Both the position numbers and the translations under genes were made by a program. 64,000 bases of DNA. Source: Futiania mangrovi (GTDB lineage Bacteria > Pseudomonadota > Alphaproteobacteria > Futianiales > Futianiaceae). The notes under the pieces were generated by a model. That model had not been told where the DNA came from. It was given only the letters and a program-made list of their open reading frames with translations, and ran no database searches. The stretch is from positions 1,054,001-1,118,000 of the forward strand of contig NZ_JAMZFT010000002.1 of the NCBI RefSeq assembly GCF_024158125.1, in the 5' to 3' direction. Positions 7,170-16,105 of this stretch are shown one piece after another (the first letter of the stretch is position 1; each line of letters begins with the position of its first letter).

Positions 7170-9020
7170 TCAGTGCGTTTGCACCATGATACTCCCGCCC
7201 TTTGGCAATCGTAGTCGGTCCACGAAGTCCTGCATCTCCTGTGTCGGTGCAGGCGTGATGAGCGATACGAGATAGGTGACGATGAACGCCACGGGCACCC
7301 CGAACACGCCCGAGGAGATCGCCGCGACCCCGAACCACTTGATCTCGTCGCCGGACCCCTTCACGAAGTCGAAGCCGTAGACGTTGCCGACCAGGTAGTA
7401 GAGCGTCACGCCGAAGCCCGCGGCCATGCCGACGACCGCGCCGATGTTCGTCGTGCGCTTCCACCAGACCCCAAGCACGAGCGGCGCGAAGAGCCCCGCC
7501 GCCGCGAGCGAGAACGCCCAGGCCACCATCGACAGGATGTCCGACGGCTTGGTCCGGGCGAGGAACGCCGCCGCCAGGGCCACCACCACAAGGAGGATCT
7601 TCGCGACCATCAGGCGGCGCTTCGTGTCCGCCTTCGGGTCGATCATCTTGTAGTAGACGTCGTGCGAGAGCGCGTTGGCGATGGCGAGCAGCAGCCCGTC
7701 CGCCGTCGAGAGCGCGGCGGCGAAACCGCCGGCCCCCACAAGGCCCACGACCCAGATCGGCATGCCGGCAATCGACGGCGTCGACAGCACGATCATGTCG
7801 TTGTTGAGCCGCAACTCAGAGTAGGGGAAACCGCCGACCAGGCCCTTGCCTTCGCAGGCCGCGGTGATTGCCGCGACGCTTTCGGCCTTGGCGCCGCAGA
7901 TGGTGACGAGCTGGTGGCCCTCGATCGAGCCCCACGCCAGCATCCATTCGGGGATGGCGCTGAAGGCCAGCTGCAGACCCTCCGCATTCGCGAAGAGGCT
8001 CATCAGGTTCATCTTCGAGAACGCCGCATAGGCCGGCGCCGTGAAATACAGCAGGAAGATGAAGAACAGCGACCAGCCCACGGACTTGCGCGCCTCACGC
8101 ACGGTGGGCGTGGTGAAGAAGCGCATGAGGATGTGCGGCAGCGAGGCGGTGCCGACCATCAGGCAGAAGATCAGGAAGAAATAGTCACGGGGCGAATAGG
8201 TGGTGAAGGGCGCGACGTGCGACTTCGCCACGTTCAGCAGCTGTTCGTACTCCGCGATCTGCGTCAGCGCGCCGCCATAGGTCAGCTGCGGGATCGGGAA
8301 CCCGAACTGGACGGTCGACATCCAGATTGCAGGCAGCAGGTAGGCCACGATCAGGACGATGTACTGCGCAACCTGCGTCCAGGTCACGGCCTTCATGCCG
8401 CCCAGCATCGAGCAGACCAGGATGCCTGCGAGGCCCGCGAACACCGCATACTCGAAGGCGATGCCGAGGAACTGCGAGGCGATGATGCCCGAGGCGTAGA
8501 CCTGCGCCGTGATGTAGGTGAAGGAGCAGGCGAACAGGACGACGATGCCCACCAGGCGCGCGAGATTGCCGCCGTACCGGGTGCCGAGGAAGTCTGGCAC
8601 CGTGTAGGCGCCGAACTTGCGCAGGTAGGGGGCGAGCAGCACCGCCACCAGCACGTAGCCGCCGGTCCAGCCCAGCACGAACGCCAGCCCGTCATAGCCC
8701 AGCACGAACAGCGTGCCGGCCATGCCGACGAAGCTCGCGCCCGACATCCAGTCCGCGCCCGTCGCCATACCGTTGTAGACGGCAGGAACGGTGCGGCCGG
8801 CGACGTAGTATTCGGCAACCTGTGCCGTCCGTGACATGATGCCTATGAAGGCATAGATGCCAATTGTCGCGGCCATGTACATCCAAAGGATGAACCTGTC
8901 GGGAATTCCGACCATGGAAAGGATGGCCATCAACAGCACAAAGGCGGCAAAGCCGCCTACATATATGCCATAGATCTTGCCGAGATTGTCGGTGAAGTCG
9001 CCTTTCATCGAGAGTGCCAT
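7170..9020 (-). CDS. Sodium:solute symporter family protein (large subunit, ActP/VC2705-like)
   Basis: A 616-residue transporter of the SSS family with about 13 hydrophobic segments, including ATGADWMSGASFVGMAG and GGFAAALSTADGLLLAIANA, which match the core sodium/substrate helices. It contains an insertion with paired Cys (TICGAKAESVAAI) seen in the VC_2705 subgroup, which uses a DUF4212 small subunit; that partner is immediately upstream. Substrates in this subgroup are small monocarboxylates such as acetate or lactate; the exact one is not readable. The ATG at 9020 is preferred over the upstream in-frame TTG, which lies inside the small-subunit gene. Confidence 0.92.
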   Translation of the reverse strand: MALSMKGDFTDNLGKIYGIYVGGFAAFVLLMAILSMVGIPDRFILWMYMAATIGIYAFIGIMSRTAQVAEYYVAGRTVPAVYNGMATGADWMSGASFVGMAGTLFVLGYDGLAFVLGWTGGYVLVAVLLAPYLRKFGAYTVPDFLGTRYGGNLARLVGIVVLFACSFTYITAQVYASGIIASQFLGIAFEYAVFAGLAGILVCSMLGGMKAVTWTQVAQYIVLIVAYLLPAIWMSTVQFGFPIPQLTYGGALTQIAEYEQLLNVAKSHVAPFTTYSPRDYFFLIFCLMVGTASLPHILMRFFTTPTVREARKSVGWSLFFIFLLYFTAPAYAAFSKMNLMSLFANAEGLQLAFSAIPEWMLAWGSIEGHQLVTICGAKAESVAAITAACEGKGLVGGFPYSELRLNNDMIVLSTPSIAGMPIWVVGLVGAGGFAAALSTADGLLLAIANALSHDVYYKMIDPKADTKRRLMVAKILLVVVALAAAFLARTKPSDILSMVAWAFSLAAAGLFAPLVLGVWWKRTTNIGAVVGMAAGFGVTLYYLVGNVYGFDFVKGSGDEIKWFGVAAISSGVFGVPVAFIVTYLVSLITPAPTQEMQDFVDRLRLPKGGSIMVQTH

Positions 9021-9031
9021 CGTTCTGCTCC

Positions 9032-9298
9032 TCAATCTTCAGCGACGCCGAATTCCTCGTCTATCTTGTTCTGCCTGTGGGAGAACCAGAAGATGAGGAC
9101 GACGAAGACCACGAGCGAGCCCTGGGCTGCCATGTAGAAGCCCAGCGGAAAGCCGAAGATCACAATGCTGTTCAGAGACGTGACGAAGAAATGGATGATG
9201 AAGCTGAACACAGCCCAAATGGCGAGCGTCACCCACATGAGGTTACGCGTCTTCCCCCAATGAGCCTCCGCCTGTTCCGGCGGTAGCAATTCTGTCAA
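9032..9298 (-). CDS. DUF4212 protein, symporter small subunit
   Basis: An 88-residue protein with two membrane helices (about residues 22-42 and 50-72), ending in HRQNKIDEEFG, as is typical of DUF4212 sodium/substrate symporter small subunits. It uses a TTG start preceded by GGGGAGGG at about 7 nt on the minus strand. The stop is 11 nt before the large-subunit ATG, so the two are co-translated. A long hairpin lies in its 5' leader. Confidence 0.88.
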   Translation of the reverse strand: MTELLPPEQAEAHWGKTRNLMWVTLAIWAVFSFIIHFFVTSLNSIVIFGFPLGFYMAAQGSLVVFVVLIFWFSHRQNKIDEEFGVAED

Positions 9299-9325
9299 GT
9301 TGAGCCCTCCCCTTTTGATGCGCTT

Positions 9326-9354
9326 GGAGATATTGGAGGCACGCCAATATCTCC
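9326..9354 (-). promoter_or_regulatory. Leader hairpin upstream of the DUF4212/symporter operon
   Basis: GGAGATATTGG and CCAATATCTCC form a perfect 11-bp inverted repeat with a 7-nt loop. It lies 28-56 nt upstream of the TTG start. No T tract follows on either strand, so it is not an obvious terminator. It could be a protein operator or an mRNA-stabilising leader structure. Confidence 0.45.
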
Positions 9355-9492
9355 TCCCCCGCCAGTTTTAACTGTGCGCGCAAGTCCGGTTTTGTCGACC
9401 GGTTACTAGATTCGCGTTCGAGCCGCGGGGTAAACAGAAATGCGCCAGTTCATATTTGCGCAATCCCCGATTCCTGTCAATTATAGTCAAAA

Positions 9493-9510
9493 GTCGTAAG
9501 GCCTTACGAC
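9493..9510. promoter_or_regulatory. Perfect 18-bp palindrome, candidate operator
   Basis: GTCGTAAGGCCTTACGAC is perfectly self-complementary. It lies 48 bp upstream of the ATG of the plus-strand signalling operon and about 195 bp upstream of the symporter operon, in their shared divergent gap. The length and perfection suggest a dimeric regulator site; I cannot assign the regulator. Confidence 0.5.
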
Positions 9511-9557
9511 TGGGGTGTCCGGACGGGGCACAGTGTTCCGCGGACGGGGAGGATGCG

Positions 9558-10184
9558 ATGCGGGATCTGATCGGGTCGCTGCTGCCGTCGCGGCGGGCAA
9601 CGGACTGGCCGTCTGCCGTGGAGGCCATCCGCGCCGGTGCGGCCTATCTCGCGCAGGGCGCGAGCTATTCGTACCTGCGCGCGCGCACGCTGCTCGCGGG
9701 TCCGCGGCTCTTCCAGGACGCCGACTTCGGCTTCGCGCTCGATGTCTGCAAGTGGGAGGCGTTCGGCGTCGCTGCGCAGGACCTGATCCTGATGATCGAG
9801 GCGGAGCTGCGGCCGTCGCTGCCTGTGGATGCGCGCCTGCGCGCGGCCGGGCTCGCCCGCCTGTATCGCGAGGTGATGGAGAGCGAGGCCGTGCCGCCGC
9901 ATCGCGCCGGGCGGGGCTGGGACGACCTTTATTCGGAGTTCGACGCGCGCCTCGCGGTCTTTCTCGCCCGCCCGCCGCTGAAGCCCGACGCGATCTCGAT
10001 TGCAACCGCCCTGCGTCTCCTGGACCATGCACCGATAGAGGACAGCGTGCGCGAGGCTGACCGCATGATGGTCGTGAACAACACCGCCTTCCGGTTCATC
10101 GAGTACCAGGCGAAGCTGCGCCGCACGCTCGACATGCGCGCGCTGGCCGCCCTGCTTGCGCAGCGGATGACGGACGCCGCGTGA
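9558..10184 (+). CDS. Hypothetical protein upstream of the nuclease/CBS/DUF294 gene
   Basis: A 208-residue soluble protein I do not recognise by name. It is mostly helical, with a Trp-rich middle (CKWEAFG, GRGWDDLYSEFDARLAVFLARPP) and a basic helical C-terminus. The ATG at 9558 is preceded by GGGGAGG at good spacing, and its stop overlaps the next ATG (TGATG), so it is co-translated with the CBS/DUF294 protein. Genes in this position beside DUF4212/SSS symporters are commonly uncharacterised, and a role in symporter regulation is inferred only from context. Confidence 0.8.
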   Translation: MRDLIGSLLPSRRATDWPSAVEAIRAGAAYLAQGASYSYLRARTLLAGPRLFQDADFGFALDVCKWEAFGVAAQDLILMIEAELRPSLPVDARLRAAGLARLYREVMESEAVPPHRAGRGWDDLYSEFDARLAVFLARPPLKPDAISIATALRLLDHAPIEDSVREADRMMVVNNTAFRFIEYQAKLRRTLDMRALAALLAQRMTDAA

Positions 10185-12319
10185 TGCGGGCATCCTCGGC
10201 GGCTCCGCTCATCGCGCTCGATGTGGTCGTCATGGATACCGAGACGACCGGCCTCGACGTGCGCCAGGACCGGATCGTCCAGATCGGTGCGCTGCGGATG
10301 CGCGGCGCCGATATCCTCGACGGCCACGCGCTGGAGCTTTTGCTCGACCCGGGCGTGCCGATCCCGCAGATCGCAACGCGCATCCATGGGCTGGCGGACG
10401 CCGACGTGGCGGGAAAGCCGGGCTTCGCCTCCGCGGTGCGGGACTTGCGCGACTTCATCGGCGACAGCGTCGTGGTCGGCCATTCGATCCAGTTCGACCT
10501 CGCCATCCTGCGGCACGAGGCACGGCGGCACGGCATCCAGTGGGAGGAACCGCGGGCGCTCGACATCGCGCTGATGGCGGCGGGCCTCGACCGCGAACTG
10601 GTCGACACGTCGCTCGACAGCCTGGCGCTGGCCCACGGCGTCGCGATTTCGGGCCGGCACACCGCACTGGGCGACGCGACGGCGACGGCCCGCGTCTATG
10701 CCGCCATGCTGCCGCCCCTCATGGCGCAGGGCGTTCGCACGCTGGGCGAGGCCGAGGCGGTCAGCAGGCGCGCCGGCGACCTGATCGCGCGCCAGGAGCA
10801 CGCGGGCTGGTACGACCGGCCGGGAGAGCGGCCGAGCCTCGCGCAGTCGGCGCTCGAAGCCGGGGGGCAGCGCGCCATCGACAGCTTTCTCTACCGCCAG
10901 CGGCTGGGGGACGTGATGACGCATCCGGTGCTCACCGTCGCGGCGGACGCGCGGCTGCACGATGCCGCTGCACTGATGCACGATAAGGGCGTGGGCTGCC
11001 TGTTCGTCCATGCCGGGGATGAGACCGGCATCGTGACCGAGCGGGATGTCCTGCGTCTCTTCGCGCTCGAGGGCGGGGCCGCGGCCTCCGTCCCGGTCGG
11101 CGAGGTGATGAGCGCGCCCGTGATCGCTGCCCCGGCGGACACATTCCTCTACCGCGCGCTCGGGCTGATGGCGCGCCGCAATTTGCGCTACATGGGCGTC
11201 ACAGATGCCGGCGGGCGCGTGACGGGCCTGTTCACGCTGCGCACGCTGCTGCGCGAACGGGCGCTTGCCACGCTCACGGTCGGCGACGAGATCGCGGTTG
11301 CCGGGACGGCCGGAGAACTTGCGCGGGTCCAGGCGGCACTTCCCGATCTTGCCGGGGGGCTGCTGGCCGACGGGCTGGAGGCGCGCGCCGTCGCCGCCGT
11401 GATCGCGGCGGAGGGCCGTGCGATGACCGCCCGCGCCGCTGAGATCGCGGAGGCGGAACTGGTCGCGGAAGGTGCGGGGCCGGCGCCTGCCGACTACGCG
11501 CTCCTCGTGCTAGGTTCCGGCGGGCGGGGGGAGAGCCTCCTCGCCCCCGACCAGGACAATGCGCTGGTCGTCGCCGACAGCTATGCGGGCGATCTCGACG
11601 CGCCCGGCGACTGGTTCACACGGTTCGCCGTGCGCTTCACGGAGATCCTCGACCAGGCGGGAATTCCGCTGTGCAAGGGCGGCGTCATGGCGCGCAACCG
11701 GCCCTGGCGGCGGCGGCTGTCGGAGTGGCGCACCCAACTCGAGGCCTGGTCGCACAAGCCCGAACCGCAGGCGCTGCTGAACGTCGACATCTTCTACGAC
11801 TTCGCGCCCGCGCACGTGTCTGCGCATGGCGCCGCCCTGGCCGAGGCGTTGCGCATGTCCGCGACCGAGACCGCGCGCGCCTCGCCGGGCATGCTGCGCA
11901 CCATGGGAGAGCTGGCGGGCTCGCACGCGGCCCCGCTCGGCTTCTTCGGGCGCATCCGCAAGGACGACGCCGGACGTGTCGACCTGAAGTCGGGCGCGCT
12001 CCTGCCGATCACGGCGGGCGCGCGCGTGATCGCGATGCGCCACGGGATTACTGCGCTCTCGACGCCCGAGCGGTTCCTGCAGGCGGCCCGCGCGTCAGGC
12101 CGCAGCGAGACCGATGCCGCCATGATGGCCGAGGCGCACGGTCTCATCCTCCGCCTTGTGCTCACCCAGCAGATCGCCGACATCGCGGCCGGCATCCGTC
12201 CGGGCAACCGTGTCGACGTCGCGGCGCTCGGGCGGCTCGACCGCGATCACCTGCGCGAGGCGCTGGGGCGCATCGACACGATCCGCGAGATGTTGCGGGA
12301 CATGCTCGCAGGCATCTGA
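10184..12319 (+). CDS. 3'-5' exonuclease domain + CBS pair + DUF294 nucleotidyltransferase fusion
   Basis: A 711-residue three-part fusion. Residues about 10-180 are a DnaQ-like DEDD exonuclease with MDTETTG (Asp18, Glu20), HSIQFDLAIL and HTALGDATATARVY. Residues about 235-365 are two CBS domains (DVMTHPVLTV, GEVMSAPVIAA) that usually bind adenine nucleotides. The C-terminal part is a DUF294 putative nucleotidyltransferase with LVLGSGGRGESLLAPDQDNA, resembling the GlnD active-site loop, plus its helical partner domain. CBS-DUF294 proteins often neighbour ActP-type symporters; the exonuclease fusion is less usual. It probably senses energy state and modifies or regulates a partner protein (inference). 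Confidence 0.9.
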   Translation: MRASSAAPLIALDVVVMDTETTGLDVRQDRIVQIGALRMRGADILDGHALELLLDPGVPIPQIATRIHGLADADVAGKPGFASAVRDLRDFIGDSVVVGHSIQFDLAILRHEARRHGIQWEEPRALDIALMAAGLDRELVDTSLDSLALAHGVAISGRHTALGDATATARVYAAMLPPLMAQGVRTLGEAEAVSRRAGDLIARQEHAGWYDRPGERPSLAQSALEAGGQRAIDSFLYRQRLGDVMTHPVLTVAADARLHDAAALMHDKGVGCLFVHAGDETGIVTERDVLRLFALEGGAAASVPVGEVMSAPVIAAPADTFLYRALGLMARRNLRYMGVTDAGGRVTGLFTLRTLLRERALATLTVGDEIAVAGTAGELARVQAALPDLAGGLLADGLEARAVAAVIAAEGRAMTARAAEIAEAELVAEGAGPAPADYALLVLGSGGRGESLLAPDQDNALVVADSYAGDLDAPGDWFTRFAVRFTEILDQAGIPLCKGGVMARNRPWRRRLSEWRTQLEAWSHKPEPQALLNVDIFYDFAPAHVSAHGAALAEALRMSATETARASPGMLRTMGELAGSHAAPLGFFGRIRKDDAGRVDLKSGALLPITAGARVIAMRHGITALSTPERFLQAARASGRSETDAAMMAEAHGLILRLVLTQQIADIAAGIRPGNRVDVAALGRLDRDHLREALGRIDTIREMLRDMLAGI

Positions 12320-12396
12320 GGGGGCGCGGCACATGTGCCTTTCGGTGCACTGCGAAGGTTTCGCGGCCAGGGACGGGCGTCGCGTGCGAGACGCCT

Positions 12397-13515
12397 TCAC
12401 GTCCGACGGATCCCCTGCGCGAGGGAAAGCGCAAGGCTGACGAGTTCCGCTTGCCGATGGGTGTCCGTCTTCGCCATGGCGTTCTTCAGCAGAGTACGCG
12501 CGGTGTGGAGTGCGATGCCCGCTTTGCCGGCGTGGGCGGCGGGGCTGTCGCCACGGCAGAGCGCTGCCGTCAGCAGCGCCTCCGCCGGCGTGAGGCCCAG
12601 GCAGGCGGCGATCAGGGCGGGGTCGGGCGCGGCGGGGCGCGGTTCGAACAGGCGAAGCAGGACAGCGGGACGGCGCGTGCCCTCCCCGATGCTCGGCGGC
12701 AGCGGCAGCGCCTCGGCCAGCAGGGGTGTGCCCGTCCTGTCGCGGGCGATGGAGACGATGGCGCTGTCCGGGCCGCGGCCGGGGCGGGCTTGACCGGCCA
12801 GGAGCGCGTCGAGCCTGGATGTGTCCACCGGGCGGTCGCATCGCAGGCGCCCGTGGCTGAGGCGCAAGCCGTCGCCGGCAGAGAGCAGCGCCGCGGCGTC
12901 CGCGTTCGCGCGCAGCACGCGCCCGTCATGGCCGAGCAGGATCACCGCGCCTGCAAGCCTGTCCAGCAGCGCATCCAGCACGGCCTCGGTCCGCGCCATG
13001 CGTCCGATGATGCGGTGCAGGCGCAGTGCCTTGACGAGATGGGGGCCGAGGCTGGCGAGACGATCGCGCTCGGCGCGGGTGAAATGCCCCGCCCGCCGGC
13101 CCCTGCGCACGATCATGTAGGTGGAGCGGTCGCCGCTGCGCTCCAGGTCGATACCGAGCAGGTGGACGGACTCCAGCGGCAGGTAGAAATCATTGTAGAT
13201 CTCGCTGCGTTCGTAGGCCTGCTGGTCGGGATAGTCGGCATCCGTGTAGGCGAGGCCGAGCGGTACCGACTTGAAATAGGCGAAGAGGGGGCTCAGCGGT
13301 GCGTAGTACGCCTCGTAGGCGTGCACCGTGTCCTCGGGCACGGCAACCGCATGCGCCCGCACGGTGGCCGTTCCCGTGCGCGTCTCCTGGTGGATGAGCG
13401 CGGCCTGGGCACCGTGAAACGTGCGCGCAAGGTCGCCCGCGAGCGCTGACCAGCCTTCGTCGATCACGGTGTCGTAGATGCGCGCAATCAGCTCCGCAGG
13501 AGGTGAAGCCGCCAT
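12397..13515 (-). CDS. LuxR-family transcriptional regulator with N-terminal sensory region
   Basis: A 372-residue protein. The C-terminal 60 residues form a LuxR-type helix-turn-helix: LGLTPAEALLTAALCRG, then GIALHTARTLLKNAMAKTDTHRQAEL in pieces, where the T-H-R-Q-A-E-L ending is characteristic. The central part (about residues 185-260) reads like a PAS-type fold (GAVILLGHDGRVLRANADAA). The N-terminal 180 residues are a sensory domain of unknown ligand. I see no autoinducer-binding signature or receiver domain. The start is the ATG at 13515, one codon after an in-frame GTG. The target is unknown; an imperfect palindrome lies upstream. Confidence 0.85.
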   Translation of the reverse strand: MAASPPAELIARIYDTVIDEGWSALAGDLARTFHGAQAALIHQETRTGTATVRAHAVAVPEDTVHAYEAYYAPLSPLFAYFKSVPLGLAYTDADYPDQQAYERSEIYNDFYLPLESVHLLGIDLERSGDRSTYMIVRRGRRAGHFTRAERDRLASLGPHLVKALRLHRIIGRMARTEAVLDALLDRLAGAVILLGHDGRVLRANADAAALLSAGDGLRLSHGRLRCDRPVDTSRLDALLAGQARPGRGPDSAIVSIARDRTGTPLLAEALPLPPSIGEGTRRPAVLLRLFEPRPAAPDPALIAACLGLTPAEALLTAALCRGDSPAAHAGKAGIALHTARTLLKNAMAKTDTHRQAELVSLALSLAQGIRRT

Positions 13516-13586
13516 CACAGGATCCTCTGGCGCCGGTCTGGCGCCCCCGAACCTACGCCGCCCAGGACATCACTCCACGCAAACCT

Positions 13587-13604
13587 ATACCACAAATGCG
13601 GTAT
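13587..13604. promoter_or_regulatory. Imperfect palindrome upstream of the LuxR-type gene
   Basis: ATACC and GGTAT arms flank an 8-bp centre, extendable to 7-bp arms with one mismatch. It lies 72 bp upstream of the LuxR-type start and about 130 bp upstream of the divergent exported-protein gene, so it could serve either. Weak evidence only. Confidence 0.3.
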
Positions 13605-13729
13605 GACGGCCCAGCCGATCTCCCGCAGGCTCCGTGTTGCCCGCGCTGCCGGGGCGCTTCGCCAGTCGCTGCCGCTTCGACCGCCATGCCCCCGGCTATG
13701 CGCTCGTGCATGCAGAAGGAGGCGCCGCC

Positions 13730-15931
13730 ATGCCTGCCAAACGAACGCTTTGCCGCGCCATTGCCGGAGGAGTCGCGCTGATCGCCGCGGCGGCCCCGCT
13801 ACAGGCGCTTGGCGGGGTCAGGACGCCGGACTGCGCCGGGATCGAGCCCTGGGCCGTCAGCATCGATCCCGACGACCGCTGGAACCCCAGCCCCGTGGAC
13901 CGGCGCTTCTGGCTGCCACGGCAGTTCGACGCACCCGACGTCCAGGCCCTGTTCGGGGCGCCCGTGCTCGACTGGACACTGGAGGATGTGAAGACCGTCC
14001 GGTCCCTCCTGGGGAAATGCATGAACGAGGCGCGGCGCGCGAAGAGGTACGAGGTCCAGAAGGCGTTCAACGCCGCGCGCTCCTTCGTCTCCGGCAATCT
14101 GAGGGCCCATATCCGGCAGAATGCGCGCGCCGACCGGAAACTCGACAGGTCGCTCGACAGCCTGCTCGATCTGCCGGATTCGCCGGCGCTGCTTCGGGTT
14201 CTGGCGCTCCTCAAGGGCGCCGAGGCGGGGAACCGGGACGCGCTGGAAGGGACGGAGCGCGATATTTCGCGCATCCGGGGGCAGGAGGCGCGCGCCGCCC
14301 GCGGCGTCGTGCTGTCGGCCCGCAGCCAGACGCCGGAGGAGTATGCCGCCGACGCTCTGCCCCGGCTCGATGCGCGGTATGGCGACCTTCGCGATGCCTA
14401 CATGGAGGAGGCGGAGACGCGGCTGAGAGGCCACCCACCCGGCGCGCCCGGCCTCGCCCGCATCGAGGCCGTTCTGGGAGAAACGCAGGCCCTTTATGGC
14501 GATGGCCTCGCCGCGGGGGACTATGCCACGCTCGATGGCGTCGCCGAGGAGGAACGCGAGGCGCTGCGCGACGGCATCCTCGCGCAGGCGCGTGCGGACA
14601 TCGATGCGCTGGCGCAAGAGGCACGATCGCTCGATCGCGCCGACAGCATCGCGTCCGTGGCGTCCGGGTCGCTCGATCCGGAGCGGTTGTCAAACCTGAC
14701 ATCTCATGCGCGGACCCGGCAGCAGGAAATCGCGCTCGGGCTTCTCGACGCCGCGGAGCGGCAGGCGGTGGCGCTGCCCGCAACGCTTGCAGGCATCGCC
14801 GAACTCGATGTGCTGGCGAGCGAAACGCTGCGCGCGGCAGGCCGCCATGCCGGGACGGAGCGCGCGCAGCGGTTCCGCAACGGCATCGACGGCCGGCGCA
14901 ACGCCATGGCCAGGGCGGCACTTGGCGAGTTTGCAGATCGTGTTGCATCCTTGCCGGAGGACGAGAGCGGCGTGCGCGACCTCGCGGCGCTGGAGAACCG
15001 CGTGGCCGGATGGGACCGGATCGCGCCGGACACGCGCGACGCCTATCGCGCCGTCGCCGAGGCGCGGCGCGGGCAGATCGAGACCGCCGTTGCCGAGGCG
15101 GCCGCGGCGCGCGAGCGCGAGCGGCAGCGGAGCGTCGTGGCGGATGCGAAGGCCCGGCTCGAAGCCCTGCCCGTCGATTTCGATTCGCTCGGCAAGGCCG
15201 ATGCCGTTGTCGAAACCGTGCGCACGGCCAATGTCGCGCCCGCGCTGCTGCAGGAGGTGGAGGCCCACAGCACACGCCGTAAGCAGGCGCTGGCAGACGG
15301 CATCCTCGCGGAGGTCGTGCCGAAGTTGCGCGAAGGGCCGCGCGATCTCGACGGGTTCGGGAAGCTGCTGCACATCGTCGGCCTCGTGCTCTCGAAGACG
15401 GAGCAGGCAGCGAGCCCGGATGCGCTGCAGACGTTCCGGGATGAGGCCGAAGCGATCGCCACGGCCCTCGGCCGCGAGGTGTTTCCCGCGTTCGAGGCGG
15501 AACTGGACGCCCTGTCCCCGGACCGGAGGGGCATGGCGCGGGCGGAAGCGGCGGCAGGCTGGGCCGAGCGCATCGCGCATGTCGATGCGGGGCTGCGGGA
15601 CCGCTATGTCGGCGCCGCGCGTGCCCGTCTGGACGCCATGTCCGCCGAGGTTGCCGCCCGCGAGGCCGACCGGCGTGCGCGCATCGTGGCAGCGGGCGGC
15701 GATCCCGATCTCGTCGGCCATATGTTCCGCGACGGCAATGGCATATCGTCGCTGGAGTTCGTCGACGAGAGCCGGGTGATCTTCGCGATGATGGGCATGC
15801 GGTTCGGGGGCACGTACGAGGTGGTCGCCGACGACATCTTCGTGGAGGGTCCGAACGGAAGCATCGTCTTTGCGCGGCAGGGCAACACGCTGACCGGCAT
15901 GGGCCTGGCGCTCACGCGGGTGGAGGAGTGA
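13730..15931 (+). CDS. Large exported alpha-helical hypothetical protein
   Basis: I do not recognise a named family. The 733-residue product starts at an ATG with AAGGAGG 7 nt upstream and a clear Sec signal peptide (basic MPAKRTLCR, then GGVALIAAAAP, cleavage near residue 29). From about residue 130 to 650 it is almost entirely charged, Ala/Arg/Glu-rich helix with repeated heptad-like segments, so an extended periplasmic coiled coil or helical-repeat rod is likely. The last 70 residues change to beta-rich sequence (GTYEVVADDIFVEGPNGSIV) like a small barrel domain. There are two Cys (CAGIEP, GKCMNEA) in the N-terminal region. A surface or envelope role is inferred. Confidence 0.75.
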   Translation: MPAKRTLCRAIAGGVALIAAAAPLQALGGVRTPDCAGIEPWAVSIDPDDRWNPSPVDRRFWLPRQFDAPDVQALFGAPVLDWTLEDVKTVRSLLGKCMNEARRAKRYEVQKAFNAARSFVSGNLRAHIRQNARADRKLDRSLDSLLDLPDSPALLRVLALLKGAEAGNRDALEGTERDISRIRGQEARAARGVVLSARSQTPEEYAADALPRLDARYGDLRDAYMEEAETRLRGHPPGAPGLARIEAVLGETQALYGDGLAAGDYATLDGVAEEEREALRDGILAQARADIDALAQEARSLDRADSIASVASGSLDPERLSNLTSHARTRQQEIALGLLDAAERQAVALPATLAGIAELDVLASETLRAAGRHAGTERAQRFRNGIDGRRNAMARAALGEFADRVASLPEDESGVRDLAALENRVAGWDRIAPDTRDAYRAVAEARRGQIETAVAEAAAARERERQRSVVADAKARLEALPVDFDSLGKADAVVETVRTANVAPALLQEVEAHSTRRKQALADGILAEVVPKLREGPRDLDGFGKLLHIVGLVLSKTEQAASPDALQTFRDEAEAIATALGREVFPAFEAELDALSPDRRGMARAEAAAGWAERIAHVDAGLRDRYVGAARARLDAMSAEVAAREADRRARIVAAGGDPDLVGHMFRDGNGISSLEFVDESRVIFAMMGMRFGGTYEVVADDIFVEGPNGSIVFARQGNTLTGMGLALTRVEE

Positions 15932-16040
15932 TCCCGTGGGCGGCGGTTGCGGCCTTCTGCGGGCTCGCCGTCCGGTTCAAGCCCCCCGGGGCCGGGCCGA
16001 CGCCGCGTGCCGAGAGGGGTGGTTCGGCGCACCGCAGGGG

Positions 16041-16075
16041 GCGGGAGCCGTCCCGGAAATCGGAACGGCTCCCGC
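16041..16075. terminator. Hairpin between convergent genes
   Basis: GCGGGAGCCGT and ACGGCTCCCGC form a perfect 11-bp stem with a 13-nt loop between the convergent exported-protein and symporter genes. No T tract follows on either strand. It may be a bidirectional Rho-assisted end or an mRNA-stabilising structure. Confidence 0.45.
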
Positions 16076-16105
16076 CGGCAAGCCCTGTGGCTTCGATGGC
16101 CCGGA

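Noticed and set aside
7662-8834. A 390-codon plus-strand frame opposite the solute symporter
   Set aside because: Antisense shadow: biased composition and no plausible start signal.
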